Source: Anastatus disparis
Taxonomy: Eukaryota; Arthropoda; Insecta; Hymenoptera; Eupelmidae
Assembly (NCBI GenBank): GCA_017163975.1
Contig: JAFFSR010000395.1
Location: forward strand, 442,001-506,000
Direction: 5' to 3'
DNA length: 64,000 nt
The number at the start of each line of letters is the position of its first letter. The stretch's first letter is position 1. Made by a program: the position numbers and the translations under genes. The notes below the pieces were generated by a model. It did no database searches and was not told the origin of the DNA. It saw nothing but the letters and a program-made list of their open reading frames with translations. Below are positions 21,328-33,589 of this stretch, one piece after another.

Positions 21328-24300
21328 TATGGATGTAAGAAATAGTTCCATAATAAATTCTATCTCTATCGCTCATGCCAATGTAAATCGTATGAAGACT
21401 CACTTTAATGAAATCGAATGAAAGTACAGATCAGATAATTATGATATTTTTGCAATTACTGAGACTTTTCTAACTGATCTGGACTCCAGTTTAGTCATCA
21501 ACATCGATGGTTATGAGTTTTTTCGTAATGATAGAAAAGGTGAAATAGGTGGCGGTGTTGGTGCTTATATTCGTAATAGTTTCAGTACTCGGATTCTGCA
21601 CCATTCTGACCCATCATTTGACAATACTCCACAATATCTTCTGCTTTATGTTAACCCTTTGAAGCATAGTGGTAAGTATACTTACCACCTAAATTCTTAA
21701 TTATTTATTCTCTTTACAACGGATTTAAAATGGGGTTTTTGCTCTTTGTTTATCTCTAAGATGCTAAGGAACATGTAGAACAATTGCACATACCTTGGAC
21801 AACAATGGTTTTTCGTTTATAAACAATCATATGCAAAAAATACGTGACTTTTTAGAAAATTTCATTTTTGATCACGTTTTTGGTCTTATCCTTATGGAAA
21901 TTCGTACATAAGAGTTTGTAGGGTCGCTGAATAAGAATATGATGTTAAAAATTCAAAATAGTGGAGGAAAGTCATTGTCCGCCATCTTAAATTTGTTATA
22001 TTGGATACAGAATTTAATAAACATGACATCAGATTCGTAATCAGCCATCCCAAAAACTCTTGTATACCAATTTTCAGCGAATAACTCTTAATAGAAAAAT
22101 GTGCGCTTCAAAGGGTTAATGATGGTGTCAACTCTATATTATGCTGTATTGTTTACATTAGGCCTAAGGCCTCTTTATTTAATATCCTTTTTAATGCCCT
22201 TTCAAATTATACTTATAACTATAAGAATATCGTAATTACTGGCGATTTCAACATAAATCTTTTAAAATCCTCTTATTCGTCAGACACTCTTAGATCATAT
22301 TTTTAATCTTATTCTTTATTCATAGTCCCTTCAGATGCTACTCCTCATGCTATTACATCAGATCATGAATCTCATATTTGGCTAGACTTATTTGTCATTA
22401 ATGATAGTTCTTTATTATTGTCATATGAGAAGTCTGCTGCTTTCATCGCTGGTCATGATCTGATTAATCTTAGGCTCAAGCTTTCTAGGTCTGAAAGGAT
22501 TATCAAATCTTTTGTAACGAGGAACTTTGCTAACTGTAGCATTGATGCACTCAATGCTGCTGTGGGTTTCAGTTTTTCTTCTTGTCCTCCTGTAAGTCTT
22601 TCTTATTTGTGTTCTTCTTCTTTAAACTTGTTGTCAAATTTTACATGTAGCCCTAGTTCTAGTTCAGCTGATATTTTGCAGGTACCTCAGATTTTGAGTG
22701 CTCATATTATCGATGCCTTAGAAATAAAATTTTTAACTCTCTAAGAAAGTTGAAAAATGACTATATTGCTGGTAAATTTCCTTGGCTTCTACAGTCAAGA
22801 GTAGATGGTCTGAATTGCGTAAACTGAGCCTGGCTAGTAGTGCTCTGCCATTACCTCTTAACTATTTTTCTTCATTGATGCTTCTAAAACACTATACCCA
22901 TGTCTCTCTTCAGAGTCCAGCATTAATTGATACTGATATTGAGCGGGTTCTTGTCATACCACTTAGATTGGATCTACCGGTGTTCGACTTTGTCTCAGTT
23001 TACTTCTCTAAACTAGTGAACTTACTTCGATTATCGAATTCTAAGGCGGTCGGTCCTGATCACATATCAGCTTATATGCTTAAAATGATTGTTGCTACTG
23101 TGCCTTCTAATTTAGTTTCTATCGTGAATGACTCCTGAGCTCTTGGCCATTTTCCTGAAACCTGGAAAAGGGCATTTCTTTTGCCATTGGCAAAGCAAAT
23201 TAAAATGGAAAACTCCTCTCAAATTCGTCCAATAGCTAAGCTATGTGAAGTCTCTAAGGAAAATTCTTCTGGAAAGGGTTGTGCACACGCAGTTCTCAAC
23301 TCACCACGAGGCTAATTCTTTACTTGATTGCTACCAGGCTGGTTTTAGAAAGAGTCATAGTACTCAGACTGTTCTATTACATCTGCTTGATGATTGTAGG
23401 TCTGCTATCGATCGAAGAATGATTACTTTATTACTTCTGTTTGACTTTTCTAAAGCCTTTGACAGGGTTATACATGATAGACTGCTCACCAAGCTTCGCA
23501 GGAAGAACTGCTCTGATGTTGACATTAGATGGTTTGCGTCTTACCTGAGGGGTCGTATCTATTCAATTATAGATGAAAATAATTGGCTAACTATTTGGTC
23601 CCAGGTGACTGCAGATGTTGCTCAATGCAGGTAAAACTCAAGTCATCTTCATCGACAGTGAGAAATATATTACACGCTTAAATGATCATTCTTCTATTCC
23701 ATATATTTCTGTTGGAAATACCATTATACCTTATTCTTATTTCGTTAAGAATCTTGGTTTGTGGATCCCTCTTACACTGGACTGGAACAAGCAGTTCTCT
23801 TTTACCGTGGGCAAGATACACACCACTCTACACGCCCTTTTTTGTACATATGATACAAGAATGAAAATATATCTATCTATCTCTAAGATCTTTGAAGTTC
23901 TATAAACATGCTCTGGCCTTAAATACGAGGAAACTGTTAGTGGAGTCTCTAATTGTTCCGCTTCTCGATTACGCAGCGGTCGCTTATGATGATCTGCCTC
24001 TAACTCAAAATCTACGCCTGCATAGAGCCTTCAATGCCTGTATTCGATTTGTACATGGTTACATGGCTGGCGTAGTAGAGTCACGCCTTATATACTGGAT
24101 TATCAATGGTTGTCTGTGCAAAACAGACGTCTATATCTTAAGATATCTTTTGCTTTCAATGTAATAGCTCATAATTTACCGTCATATTCAGCTTCTAAGT
24201 TTACAACACAACATGTCGATGCATCGGTGCGTTCATCATCGAGACTGCCCCTAGATTGTTTATCTATTCAAATGTATGTACTGTTGCACTACAACACTCT

Positions 24301-24474
24301 TCTGCCTTTTCGGCAGCTAAATATTACAATAAGATGTTATCCTTTCTGGAGTAGTTTTCTTCTGAGGCTTCTCTCTCTTTCAAACGTTCTTTGTATAATA
24401 GTCTTTTATCGAGTGAATGTGAGCTGTGGCAACTTGAGACTGGTGTCGGCTGAGTATCATTTCAGTTGAAATAT
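21328..24474 (+). pseudogene. LINE ORF2 remnant: endonuclease and reverse transcriptase lacking YADD
   Basis: The endonuclease starts near 21360 (AHANVNRMKTHF), continues with ITETFLTD, and resumes after the MITE with ITGDFNINL near 22230 and DATPHAITSD near 22335. The linker and RT N-terminus are at 22782-23138 (SKAVGPDHISAYML). RT fingers and palm A are at 23245-23600 (YQAGFRKSHSTQT and LFDFSKAFDRVIHD with the catalytic Asp). The sequence then jumps at about 23610 straight to LLNAGKTQVIF, so the PQG and YADD blocks are deleted. Thumb and C-terminal parts follow in shifting frames to about 24474. Catalytically dead. Confidence 0.85.
21655..22115. mobile_element. piggyBac-type MITE (461 bp)
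   Basis: Ends are CCCTTTGAAGCATA and its inverted variant CCCTTTGAAGCGCA. TTAA lies at both flanks (21651-21654 and 22116-22119). CCC termini and a TTAA target are the piggyBac signature. It sits inside the LINE endonuclease, and removing it with one TTAA leaves the reading frame open across the site. It contains no ORF. Confidence 0.9.
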
Positions 24475-24519
24475 TTGAAATGTAAAAATTTCGCTGATGC
24501 CTGCAAATTGAATTGAATT

Positions 24520-24959
24520 TTAATTTTAGTAGCAACGGCTATACTTACTTGATTATATTGTTTGTAATATTATTATTGCTATTGGTATAAATTACTGATA
24601 ACTGCTATATATTCTATCTGAAATTTTATTTATTTGTAAACTGCATTAAGCCTTACTTAGCAAATTCTATTAAAATGTTTTTCATATTTTTATATTTTAT
24701 ATTGCAATATTAACATTAGCATTATTATAGTTAAATTATTTTGTATATGGCTACTCCTATGATTTTCATTATTTTATATTATCTGATGCATCGTTCATAT
24801 TATGTTAAGCATTATAAGAAAATTCATATATTTTTGTTTTTCAAATTGATTACGCATATGTTATGATAAAAATATCAATCAAATTCAACGATGTTATTCA
24901 TCGTTGTATTTAATTCCTTAGTGTCAGAAAGGGTTTCACCCAAAGGATAAATAAACTAA
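24520..24959. other. AT-rich spacer
   Basis: Sequence beyond the LINE 3' end up to the TAA target of the next transposon. No gene or repeat was recognised. Confidence 0.4.
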
Positions 24960-25064
24960 CAAGAAGAGTATTTGACCTCCGGGAAACGGATTCGGCTGAA
25001 ACTGCAGGATATGATTTTTTGATTAAAAAAAAATGAACTCGTGTTTTTCCGTTTGTGCTAGTAG

Positions 25065-25535
25065 GCCCTATAGACGGAGATGTAGACATTTCTTAGAAAA
25101 TATAGAGAAAAGAAGTCTTTATAAGAACTTGAATAACTAAACAACTAAAACTCTTACAGAAAATCGTATGGAATATAAAAGAGAGGGCAGGTTAAAAACT
25201 TTAATTTAAGCTTTGTTGCATTAAAAAATCTCATATGGTTCAAAATTTACAGACGATTAAAAAATTCTAATGAAATAGGGTAAAAATTTGATCGTATGTT
25301 ACATGCTAAAAATGTATTAATAAATATGTAGTAATTTTTAATTAGGCACAACTTTTGAACTACAGAAGCTTTTTTGATGCAATAAGGCTTAAATTGAAGC
25401 TCTTAACTTGTACTTGTTTCTATTTTCCATACACTTTTCTGTGAGAGTTTTAGTTGTTTAGCTATTCAAGTTCTTATAAACGCTTCTTTTCTCTATATTT
25501 TCGAAGAAATGTCTACATCTCCGTCCATAGTAGTC
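25065..25535. mobile_element. Nested palindromic MITE in the left TIR
   Basis: The left arm GACGGAGATGTAGACATTTC is reverse-complemented at the right, near 25508-25530. The arms also share AGTTCTTATAAACG-like and CTAAAACTCT words. The host TIR continues as AGTCCAGTCATTG on its right side, matching the other end of the 3.4 kb element near 28250, so this is a later insertion. The exact target duplication is ambiguous (TA or TAG). Confidence 0.7.
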
Positions 25536-26834
25536 CAGTCATTGAAGCATTTCAGCTGGAAATTTTGGTTAGGATGGATTAACATGAAAATTTGTCAGTA
25601 GGTAAAGAATAGTCCGAAAAACAAAAGTTATATAATGCCGATGTGCGCTTTTGCCCAGGGGGCGGGAGCCGCCCCTTCTCGGGGGCGGTGAGAAAAAAAA
25701 AAAGAAACCATATAATTTGATGTAAAAATCAATTTGAAGCAAAAAGTTTTTAATGAGTTTTTTTGTTAAATGAATACTTTGCGAGCTATAGGTGATTGAA
25801 AACATAGATTTTTAGTGTAAAAAAACATGTTTTCTGACGGTTTTTCATGAAATAACTTGAAAAGTTTTTATTTTATAAAAAAACTCATAAATAACTAAAA
25901 TAAAGCTTGTAGAAAAACAAAACGATTTCATTTTTAATCATTATTTTATATACAATACATAAGGAATTATAAATTATTGAATATTAATACTGTTACGCTT
26001 GAAACTTTAAGAACAATATTCAACGTTAAATAACAGAAAAATGGCATACTTTTTGAGAAAAATGTATATAATATTTTTTGAAGGTATTGAGATTATCTTT
26101 AAAATCAATTTTGTTTTAAGTCAATAGTATAAAAATTAAAGGAGTTACAAGGAAAATAAAATTATTTTATATAGTTTGACAATAAAATTTCAATATTAAA
26201 ACCACTGTCATTAGGACAGGTTTTGAAATATAAAGAAATATTTTAAGGTTTATCTTATTTAGGTACCAACTATGTGTTCTAGAAGTTTTAGCAATTTAGG
26301 ATGCTTATTTTTTAAAAAAATCAAGTTTATACAAAAAAAAATTTTTTTATTTTTCAAAAATTCATCCTTTTTTTAAAATATCTTAATAATTAACAGATGT
26401 ACGTAAAAAGTACTAAAGTTAAAAAATATAGCTTTTTTTCATGAATATTTTGCTTTTTTTTATTTTTGTCCGATAAAAATCAACTGAGATATCAGTGTTA
26501 GAATTCTGTAATCAGAGCCAAGTACCACCTATTTTTGGCCCTTCAAACTAAAAAATCTCAAAAAATAAAACTTTTTAAAAATTGATATTTACATGACTTA
26601 AAGATCATACAATTACCTACAAAATCCGTTTTGGAACAATTAAAAAGCTTAAAAATTAGCGGAGTTATCATAAAAAACCAATTGTACTTTTTCGGTAAAA
26701 TTTTCGGAGCGCATAAATTCGTTTATTTTCGAGTATTTTAGATACATACATATAAATATTTTACAGTTTCCTTGAGTCTGTACGGTATATAGCTTCTATT
26801 CTTTTCAGTTCCTATATGTATATTTTGTAAGTGG

Positions 26835-26837
<3 letters not shown>

Positions 26838-26882
<45 letters not shown>
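26838..26882. repeat. CA then TA microsatellite
   Basis: A short run of CA followed by about 35 bases of TA. Confidence 0.9.
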
Positions 26883-26884
<2 letters not shown>

Positions 26885-27011
26885 TATAAGTATAAACTCA
26901 GGTAGAAGAAAAGAAATGAGACTATGTAGCTTGTCGATTTGATATGGGACTGCGAAAGATATACAAATTAATAAATTAGAGAAAGTTAATTTATTTACGT
27001 ATTTCGAAGAT

Positions 27012-27413
27012 ATGCGTTACCAGACCTTTATTAAGGCTACAACTAAAAATAGCGCTGTAAAATTGTCATCATTAGTTCCAACAGTTGATGCTTTATGCGA
27101 ACATTTTAAAAGAGTATATTTGCAAACGCAAATATGGTTTGGAAATAAAAATATTCTTCCGACAAATTGGGGATGGATCCATAAAGATGGTTTTTTACAG
27201 CCTACAAAAATGCTAAACCATCCTGCACCAGGACAGCTTCTAAGAATGATTTTTTGCAACTGTAAAACTACTTGCGGTGCTAATTGCAGTTGCAGAAAAT
27301 TAGGATTATTTTGTAACTCGACATGTGGAACATGCTCCGGTGACAATTGTTTAAACTGTCCTCCGATTACAGATCCAGGAGAAGAAGAAGAAGTCGAAAT
27401 TGATAATGAATAG
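27012..27413 (+). CDS. CXC-type cysteine-rich C-terminal ORF of a transposon
   Basis: 133 residues ending in an acidic tail (EEEEVEIDNE). Ten cysteines in the CXC arrangement (C82, C84, C88, C92, C94, C101, C105, C108, C113, C116) include CNCKTTC, CSCRK and CSGDNC. Upstream is a conserved block with LCEHFKRVYLQTQIW (28-42), GW (54-55) and APGQLLRMI (72-80). This block-plus-CXC arrangement is, to my knowledge, common in unnamed multi-copy proteins of invertebrates. The frame is open upstream of the Met to a stop at 26940, so this is probably the last exon or a truncated copy. The likely role is DNA binding by the product of the enclosing 3.4 kb transposon; function is inferred only from the domain and location. 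Confidence 0.6.
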   Translation: MRYQTFIKATTKNSAVKLSSLVPTVDALCEHFKRVYLQTQIWFGNKNILPTNWGWIHKDGFLQPTKMLNHPAPGQLLRMIFCNCKTTCGANCSCRKLGLFCNSTCGTCSGDNCLNCPPITDPGEEEEVEIDNE

Positions 27414-27474
27414 AATTTAAAAAAATTTGTTTAAAATTTAAGTGAAATATTTGTATTTTTTTATTTTGTTCTTA

Positions 27475-27503
27475 TAATAATAATAATAATAATAATAATA
27501 ATT
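27475..27503. repeat. ATA/TAA trinucleotide repeat
   Basis: About nine perfect trinucleotide units just after the CXC ORF. Confidence 0.9.
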
Positions 27504-28391
27504 TTTAAGTTATGATAGTCTTATAATTTTAACCATAAATAGTCATTTTTAAATGTAAAATACTTAAATATATTCTAAATTCTATAATAAGACATAAAAA
27601 ATATATTATTAATAGAATAAAAGTTATTAAATTATTAAAAGTACTAAAGACTCGTTTTTTTGGCATTTTATCATCAAGGGTTGTTTTTAAGGGTTGAAAT
27701 GTTACAATAAAATAAAAATCATTATAAACTGTGAAAAAATGTCTTATTTAATATAAATATGTCATTACAAAATAATTTACATGTTCAAAATTATTTTTTT
27801 CTATTTTTCATCGTAAGGGGTAGTTTTTAAGGGTTGAAATAATGTAATAAATTAAAAAATATAATATCATAAACTTAAAACGTTAATATTTTTCCATAAT
27901 TGTATCATAAAAATATTTTTTAATATTAAAAACTATATATGCTCTTTTTATTAAGTCAAAGGGGTGGTTTTTAAGGGTTGTAAAAATGCTTAATATTATT
28001 AATTATGTTTCACAATATTAAACAATACTTATTTTAGACATTCCAATTTTTTTAAATTATTTATAAGCGTAAATCGGCATTTTTACTATTTTTCAACTTT
28101 AAGGGTAGTTTTTACCCCTTTAAAGCAAAAAGCGCACCTCGCCGATATATACCTTTTGATCTGTAGGGTAATATAAGCTTAATCCTAAAGTTTTATGAAA
28201 ATCGGTGCTAACCGAAAGAATTTCCAGGTTATACCCTATTTTTGCCTCCAATGACTGGACTATAGGGCTTATTAGCACAAAAGAAAAAACACGGGTTCAT
28301 TTTTTTTCATCAAAGAATCATATCCTGGAGTTTCAGCCAAATCTGTTTCCCGGAGGTCAAATACTCTCCTTGTAAGTTAAAGTCAACTTAA

Positions 28392-28770
28392 GAGGAGGTC
28401 GAGTATATCGGTCCTTTTCTAATCAAAGAATTGATTCCTTTACAAAAACTAATAATTTTAGCAAAAAATGAAGAGAAAGCCCCATCTCGTATCAGAAAAA
28501 GCAAAATTTTCTTTAATAAGAAAGAATTAATTTTATTGCTTCGTTTTCAAGAAAACCTTGAAAAACCAAATTGTTCACCTAACCTCTATGTTTTAAGTTA
28601 TTCAAGGTTTTCTTGAAAACGAAGCAATAAAATTAATTCTTTCTTATTAAAGAAAATTTTGCTTTTTCTGATACGAGATGGGGCTTTCTCTTCATTTTTG
28701 CTGAAATTATTAGTTTTTGTAAAAAAGTCAATTCTTTGATTAGAAAAGGACAGATATACTCGACCTGCTC
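28392..28770. mobile_element. TTAA palindromic MITE A
   Basis: TTAA at 28388-28391 and 28771-28774. Ends are GAGGAGGTCGAGTATAT and, inverted, GAGCAGGTCGAGTATAT. The two arms are near-perfect inverted copies meeting around AACCTCTATG. Same family as 29208, 41105 and 50113. Confidence 0.9.
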
Positions 28771-28774
28771 TTAA

Positions 28775-29203
28775 GAGGCGGTCGGAACCAAATCGGTGAC
28801 TTAGTTCGGTGCTTGTAATAAATGCTTATAATAATTTATTCATTTATTAATATGGTAAAAATATAGTCATTTCCTCTAGTCATGTATATAAAGAATAATT
28901 TAAAATAGTTAAAGCCACAAAAATATACAAAATATTGTCATAAAGCGAAAAATGCCACCTAACAATCGACACGACAGTTTTTTGCATGCGGTATACGTCA
29001 AGTCAGTTTGATATTTGTAATAAATGCTTATAATAATTTATTTACTTATTCATATGGTAAAAATATAGTCATTTCCTCTAGTCATGTATATAAAGAATAA
29101 TTTGAAATAGTTTAAGCCATAAAAATATACAAAATATTATCGTAAAGCGAAAAATGCTGACTTGATATATACCGCAAGTCACCGATTTGGTTCCGACCGC
29201 CTC
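28775..29203. mobile_element. TTAA MITE G with internal direct duplication
   Basis: TIR GAGGCGGTCGGAACCAAATC at the left, with its reverse complement at the right. TTAA flanks are shared with the neighbouring MITEs (28771-28774 and 29204-29207). The interior holds two direct copies of a unit of about 145 bases, near 28816-28957 and 29013-29156, landmark TAAATGCTTATAATAATTTA. Confidence 0.85.
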
Positions 29204-29207
29204 TTAA

Positions 29208-29587
29208 GAGGAGGTCACGTATCTCTGTCCTTTTCTAATCAAAGAAATGATTTTTTTACAAAAATAATAACTTTATCAAAAAATGAAAAGAAAGCCGCAT
29301 CTTGTATCAAAAAAAGCAATATTTTTTTTGATAAGAAAAAATTAATTTTATTGCTTTGTTCTCAAGAAAACCTTGAAAAACCAAATTGTCCACCCTAACC
29401 TCTATGATTTAAGTTTTTCAAGGTTTTCTTGAAAATGAAGCAATAAAATTAATTCTTTCTTATCAAAGAGAATATTGCTTTTTTTATTACAAGATGCGGC
29501 TTTCTCTTCATTTTTTGCTAAAGTTAAAAGTTTCTGTAAAAAACTCAATTCTTTGATTAGAAAAGGACAGAGATACGTGACCTCCTC
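29208..29587. mobile_element. TTAA palindromic MITE B
   Basis: TTAA at 29204-29207 and 29588-29591. Ends GAGGAGGTCACGTATCTCT inverted at both sides. Two-arm palindrome of the same family as MITE A. Confidence 0.9.
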
Positions 29588-29591
29588 TTAA

Positions 29592-31840
29592 GTAACTTGT
29601 CTTTGACAAGTCACCGTATTCATTTATTGTAACTTTTGTGTACGGTTACTAAGAAATTCCAAGAAGATTCTACGAAATATTACATGCGAGCATTTAGGAA
29701 CAAATATTTTCTGCTTACATTTAACTTACTGGGACCTTGCGAAGTATTATAAAAAGTTTCTGTCAGCTTACGAAAAGGTTAATAGAAGCTTACACTGGTA
29801 TATACTTTAAAGTTTCATGGTATACTCTCTAAAGATTTCCCCTGCTATGTAGAATGAAATTCGATTTTCTTTTGCTTTAATTATTAGTTTTCGCATGAAA
29901 ATTAATTCTTTGATTATAACAAGGCATGGATTTACAATCTTTTCTAAAAGTTATCTTTTAGGTCGAAGTTAAGGTCATCATTAGATTCTTTTTGGAAAAA
30001 AGAGAAAAAAAAAGAAAAAGAAAGAAAAAAAGAAAAAAATTCTTCTCATCTTTTTGGAAAACTATGCTCGAGTACGGATTCATATGTACTTGAAAAATAT
30101 CCTATCGAGACTTGATTTATAACATATGAAACAGAAGGTAATGAAAGACATTTAACTTCTAATTATGCACATACTTTGTGCAACATGATCTTTCCTATGA
30201 GAAAGTAACTCATTGACTCTCCAATCTATGCATTTTTTTAAATGAAACCTTCTTTACTGGAGGCATACACTTCGTATAAAAAACGTTTAAAAAATATACT
30301 GATATACTGAAAAGCTAAATTCTAATATTCCAACATGCTTACAGTAAAATTATTATTTTTGAAATGATTTATATTTAGTGCTCAACTCGAAGGTTCAAGA
30401 AAAACATCGACTAAACTATAGTTTAGAACTGCAGTTATAATTCATATACGCACTGTGCATTTTTTTAATATTTTTAAAAAACTATGAAAAATTAATTATA
30501 TTGTTGACTATTATTGAGTTGAGTTTCAAATTTGCATAAAAAAGATTATGATGTACAAATATAATAAAAATAATAAATTTTGTTGAAATCAATAAAAGAT
30601 GCTTATTTTTCAACGTCATAATTTTGATTATTGATTAATAGTTTATTTGCCGACTTAAAAATTTATTACTTATTTAAACTAATTGACCCTTGTAGCATAT
30701 GTATGATATATGATACTCATTGTACTTCATGAAATAGTTAAGAGTTCGTTATATTGTTGACCTATGATTTGACAATATTATAAAGATTTATAACTGTCAT
30801 TAGTAATAATCAATTTAGCATATTTTTTCATAATAGTAAAGATTTTTGTTAATTACGTAAATCTTTATTTCATATTTTTTTATAATATGCTGAGATATAG
30901 CTTATGAATTTTGAAAATAAATTATTTCGCGTAACTTTGGCTGAATAAGTTGCAAATGTATTTAGAAAGCCTTCTCTTAACTCAGAACTCGCACTCATCT
31001 ACTTTGTGAGCTACAAATTTGTATTGGGTAAACATATATATTTTTTATAAAGTTTTTTTTATCAAATCATTAAAAAATTTTAATAAATTAATTATTCTTA
31101 TATTTATTTTATCGTTATATGATTATTATTTAAATAATTCCTGCATGGGTTTGAGTAGCTTAATAAGTTGCAAATGTATTTAGGGGCCTTCTCTTTACCC
31201 AGAACCAGAACTTCCATTATTCTACTTCATGAGTTGATAATTTGTTGTGCGTATATATATTTATTTAATATATAATATATTTTTAAGCAAAGCGTGACGG
31301 AAAATTGTTCATTTTATGAAAAACAAAATTGTCAAAAGAAGTATTAACTTCTGTCAGCCAGTCCCCACGACTGCCATACATGGTTTTTTTTTTCAAATAA
31401 ATTTATTCATTAGCTATCGAGAATTTTGGATTCCAATAATAATTACTAGAATTTCTAGATTTTTTACCAGAATCCAAATATCTTAAAAACTAATGAATAT
31501 ATTTATTTGAAAATTTAACTAAATAATCATCATGGTACATACTACAAGCTAATGCATTTATTTTATGAAAATTCAACAATAAAATGGAAATACAGTTAAT
31601 ATTTATGAGTACAGGTGTAGTGTCCGCCTTACATCTCCTTAACAATAAATCATTAAAAAAAATTTTTTTCTTACGCAATTAAAAGGATATGAAGTTTGGG
31701 GTGGGTAATAAGATAACTTCAATTTGAAGCTTGTATCAACATAATAGAAATAGATCTAAAATTTAGCTGAAATTCAGCTGCAATAAAGATTTACGAAGAA
31801 TTCATCGACAATTTGTTGTTCGAAAAGAGTTTTTAAATAC
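29592..31840. other. AT-rich stretch with minor repeats
   Basis: A segment near 29640-29850 resembles the satellite-bearing element (words GAAATATTACATG, GATTTCC and a terminal CTGCTATGTAG). 29998-30048 is GAAA-rich. 30949-31045 and 31155-31260 form a diverged direct duplication sharing AAGTTGCAAATGTATTTAG. No gene seen. Confidence 0.4.
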
Positions 31841-31844
31841 ATAG

Positions 31845-32575
31845 AACTTGCTGGTTAACCGGCGTACATCGCGGGTGGTCTCTATCTCTCGCTTTTTATC
31901 ATATTTTTGAAGAATTGCGCTTTTCGAAAAATTAATTTTCAATTAATTGTATCATTCGAAAAATTGATTTTTGAACAACTATATTTTTATAAGAACTGTA
32001 TCTTTTGAACAATATTTTTTGAATAATTATTTTTGAAAAAATATTTTCAAATAATTAATTTAAATCAACTTTCTGTACACGAAAATTAAACCAAAATTTA
32101 CCTAAAATTGCTTGAAATCAATTTAAAATCAGCTAACTTTCGACTAACGTTTAACTAATTTACATCAAAATTGTGGATGAATTCAGCTAATTTTAATATT
32201 AAATTAAGCTAACCTTTAATTTAATGTAGCTGACTTTTATGTGATTTGATCTGACTTCAGCATGCTTTAAGATAAATTTTAGCTAACTTTCAGCTCACTT
32301 TTAGCTAACTTTTAGCTAAATTCTATCTGAATTATAGCTAAATTTCAGCTCTATTCCAGATAACTAAGGACACATCCATTTTTTATACACGATGGCAGCG
32401 TCGACAATTCAGCTAAAATTCCGCAGGAATCAAACCAAAATTTACCTGAAATTGCTTAAAATTGATTCGAATTTAGCTAACTTTCAGCTGATGTTTAGTT
32501 AATTTCTAGCTGAATTTCAGCTAACTGGGGACACACAAAATTTTTATACACGGCGGCAGCGTCGACAGCGGCCGT
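31845..32575. repeat. AGCTAA-rich degenerate minisatellite
   Basis: Short words built on TTAGCTAA and TTCAGCTAA recur throughout. A larger duplication repeats GGCAGCGTCGACA (32394-32406 and 32555-32567) and ACCAAAATTTACCT (32084 and 32428). The left edge contains GCGTACATCGCGGGTGG, a diverged relic of the 103-bp unit at 38074. Confidence 0.6.
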
Positions 32576-32599
32576 GAAATCTAACCATATATACTAAAA

Positions 32600-33287
32600 A
32601 TTTAGCAAAAAATAAATTTTAAAATTTCAAAATTTCATTTATAATTTGTGATGTTTAGCAAATAATGGTTTACAAAAATTTACATACATTTTACATACGA
32701 TTTCCAATAAAAAACATTTTTATACATTTGTCCCAAAAATCAATACTTTTTCAGAAAAAAAATCACGAATCTCATCATTGATCCAAAATAACGATTTTTC
32801 AGACATTTTTGCACAATTGAGTAACTTTGAGAAGGCTGCCCAACTGGAGGCTTCGTATATTTTTTCCTTATAAAAAAACAAAAAAAATAAGACTTTAAAA
32901 AGCCAATTTAACCTGCTCGATTTTTAGATGTACTAAATAGTATGTTTAAATCGATCAAGTAAGCATAAAAATCAGTTTATTATAATTTGCAAAAATTCAG
33001 GTGAATTCTACATCTAATTTCCAAGAAAAAGTATTCTATTAAGTTTTAATGAAAAATTGATAGTTTTTGAGGAAAAAATTCATTAAAATATTTATTTAGC
33101 AAAAAATTTGAAAAATTCGAAAAATTCCATCACGTTTAAATCCTGACCCCTTTGACCTGGACCTCTAAAATTTTTTTTGTATATTTTGGGTATCAAATAG
33201 AACATTTTCACAGATTTTCGACGAATTCTATTTTTTTGTTAGGTGAGTTGATGTGAAACGTCCCATATATATATATATATATATATT
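32600..33287. repeat. Dispersed AT-rich repeat ending in AT dinucleotides, copy 1
   Basis: About 350 bases ending at 33287 resemble 50870-51306: both contain TCTATTAAGTTTTAA, AAAATTTGAAAAA and GTGAAA, then an AT run. Divergence is high and the family is unnamed. Confidence 0.4.
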
Positions 33288-33589
33288 GCTATTTAACTAT
33301 GAACATCTGTACACACACTCTTGCATACGAAACATATTTGCATACTAATATATATTAAAAAGTCTTCGATTACAAATTTTTAGATTATTATTTTTCCTTT
33401 CATGGTACTAAATATATGTTTTAGTTGCAATAAAATCTAAAAAATATTTGTAGGTATTAATTATTAGTTTATTTATATTATATTTCTGTAGTTTTCAGTC
33501 GATCCTTTCGTTAGTTTTTGTTGTCATTTTTGTTTAACTTTTCCGCTGTTCAGGCTTAGTATGTAGAGGAGTATCACTTTTAGATGTAA

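Larger units (their letters stand above)
20020..24520 (+). mobile_element. Near-full-length dead LINE with PHD-like ORF1
   Basis: Two-ORF non-LTR retrotransposon with ORF1 at 20025-21236 and ORF2 at 21328-24474, consistent with the CR1/Kiri-like group. It has several stops and frameshifts, an internal deletion in the RT, and a piggyBac-type MITE in the endonuclease. It ends in AT-rich DNA with no clear poly-A tail. Confidence 0.8.
24960..28372 (+). mobile_element. 3.4 kb DNA transposon, 3-bp TAA target duplication, CXC-domain ORF
   Basis: The left end CAAGAAGAGTATTTGACCTC and right end (reverse complement) CAAGGAGAGTATTTGACCTC begin TIRs of about 120 bases. TAA flanks both ends (24957-24959 and 28373-28375). 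It carries a cysteine-rich ORF at 27012-27413 and a nested palindrome at about 25065-25535 within the left TIR. Its ends match the 664-bp element at 53143. The superfamily is not certain; 3-bp TNA duplications occur in PIF/Harbinger, Zator and some CACTA-like groups. Confidence 0.75.
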
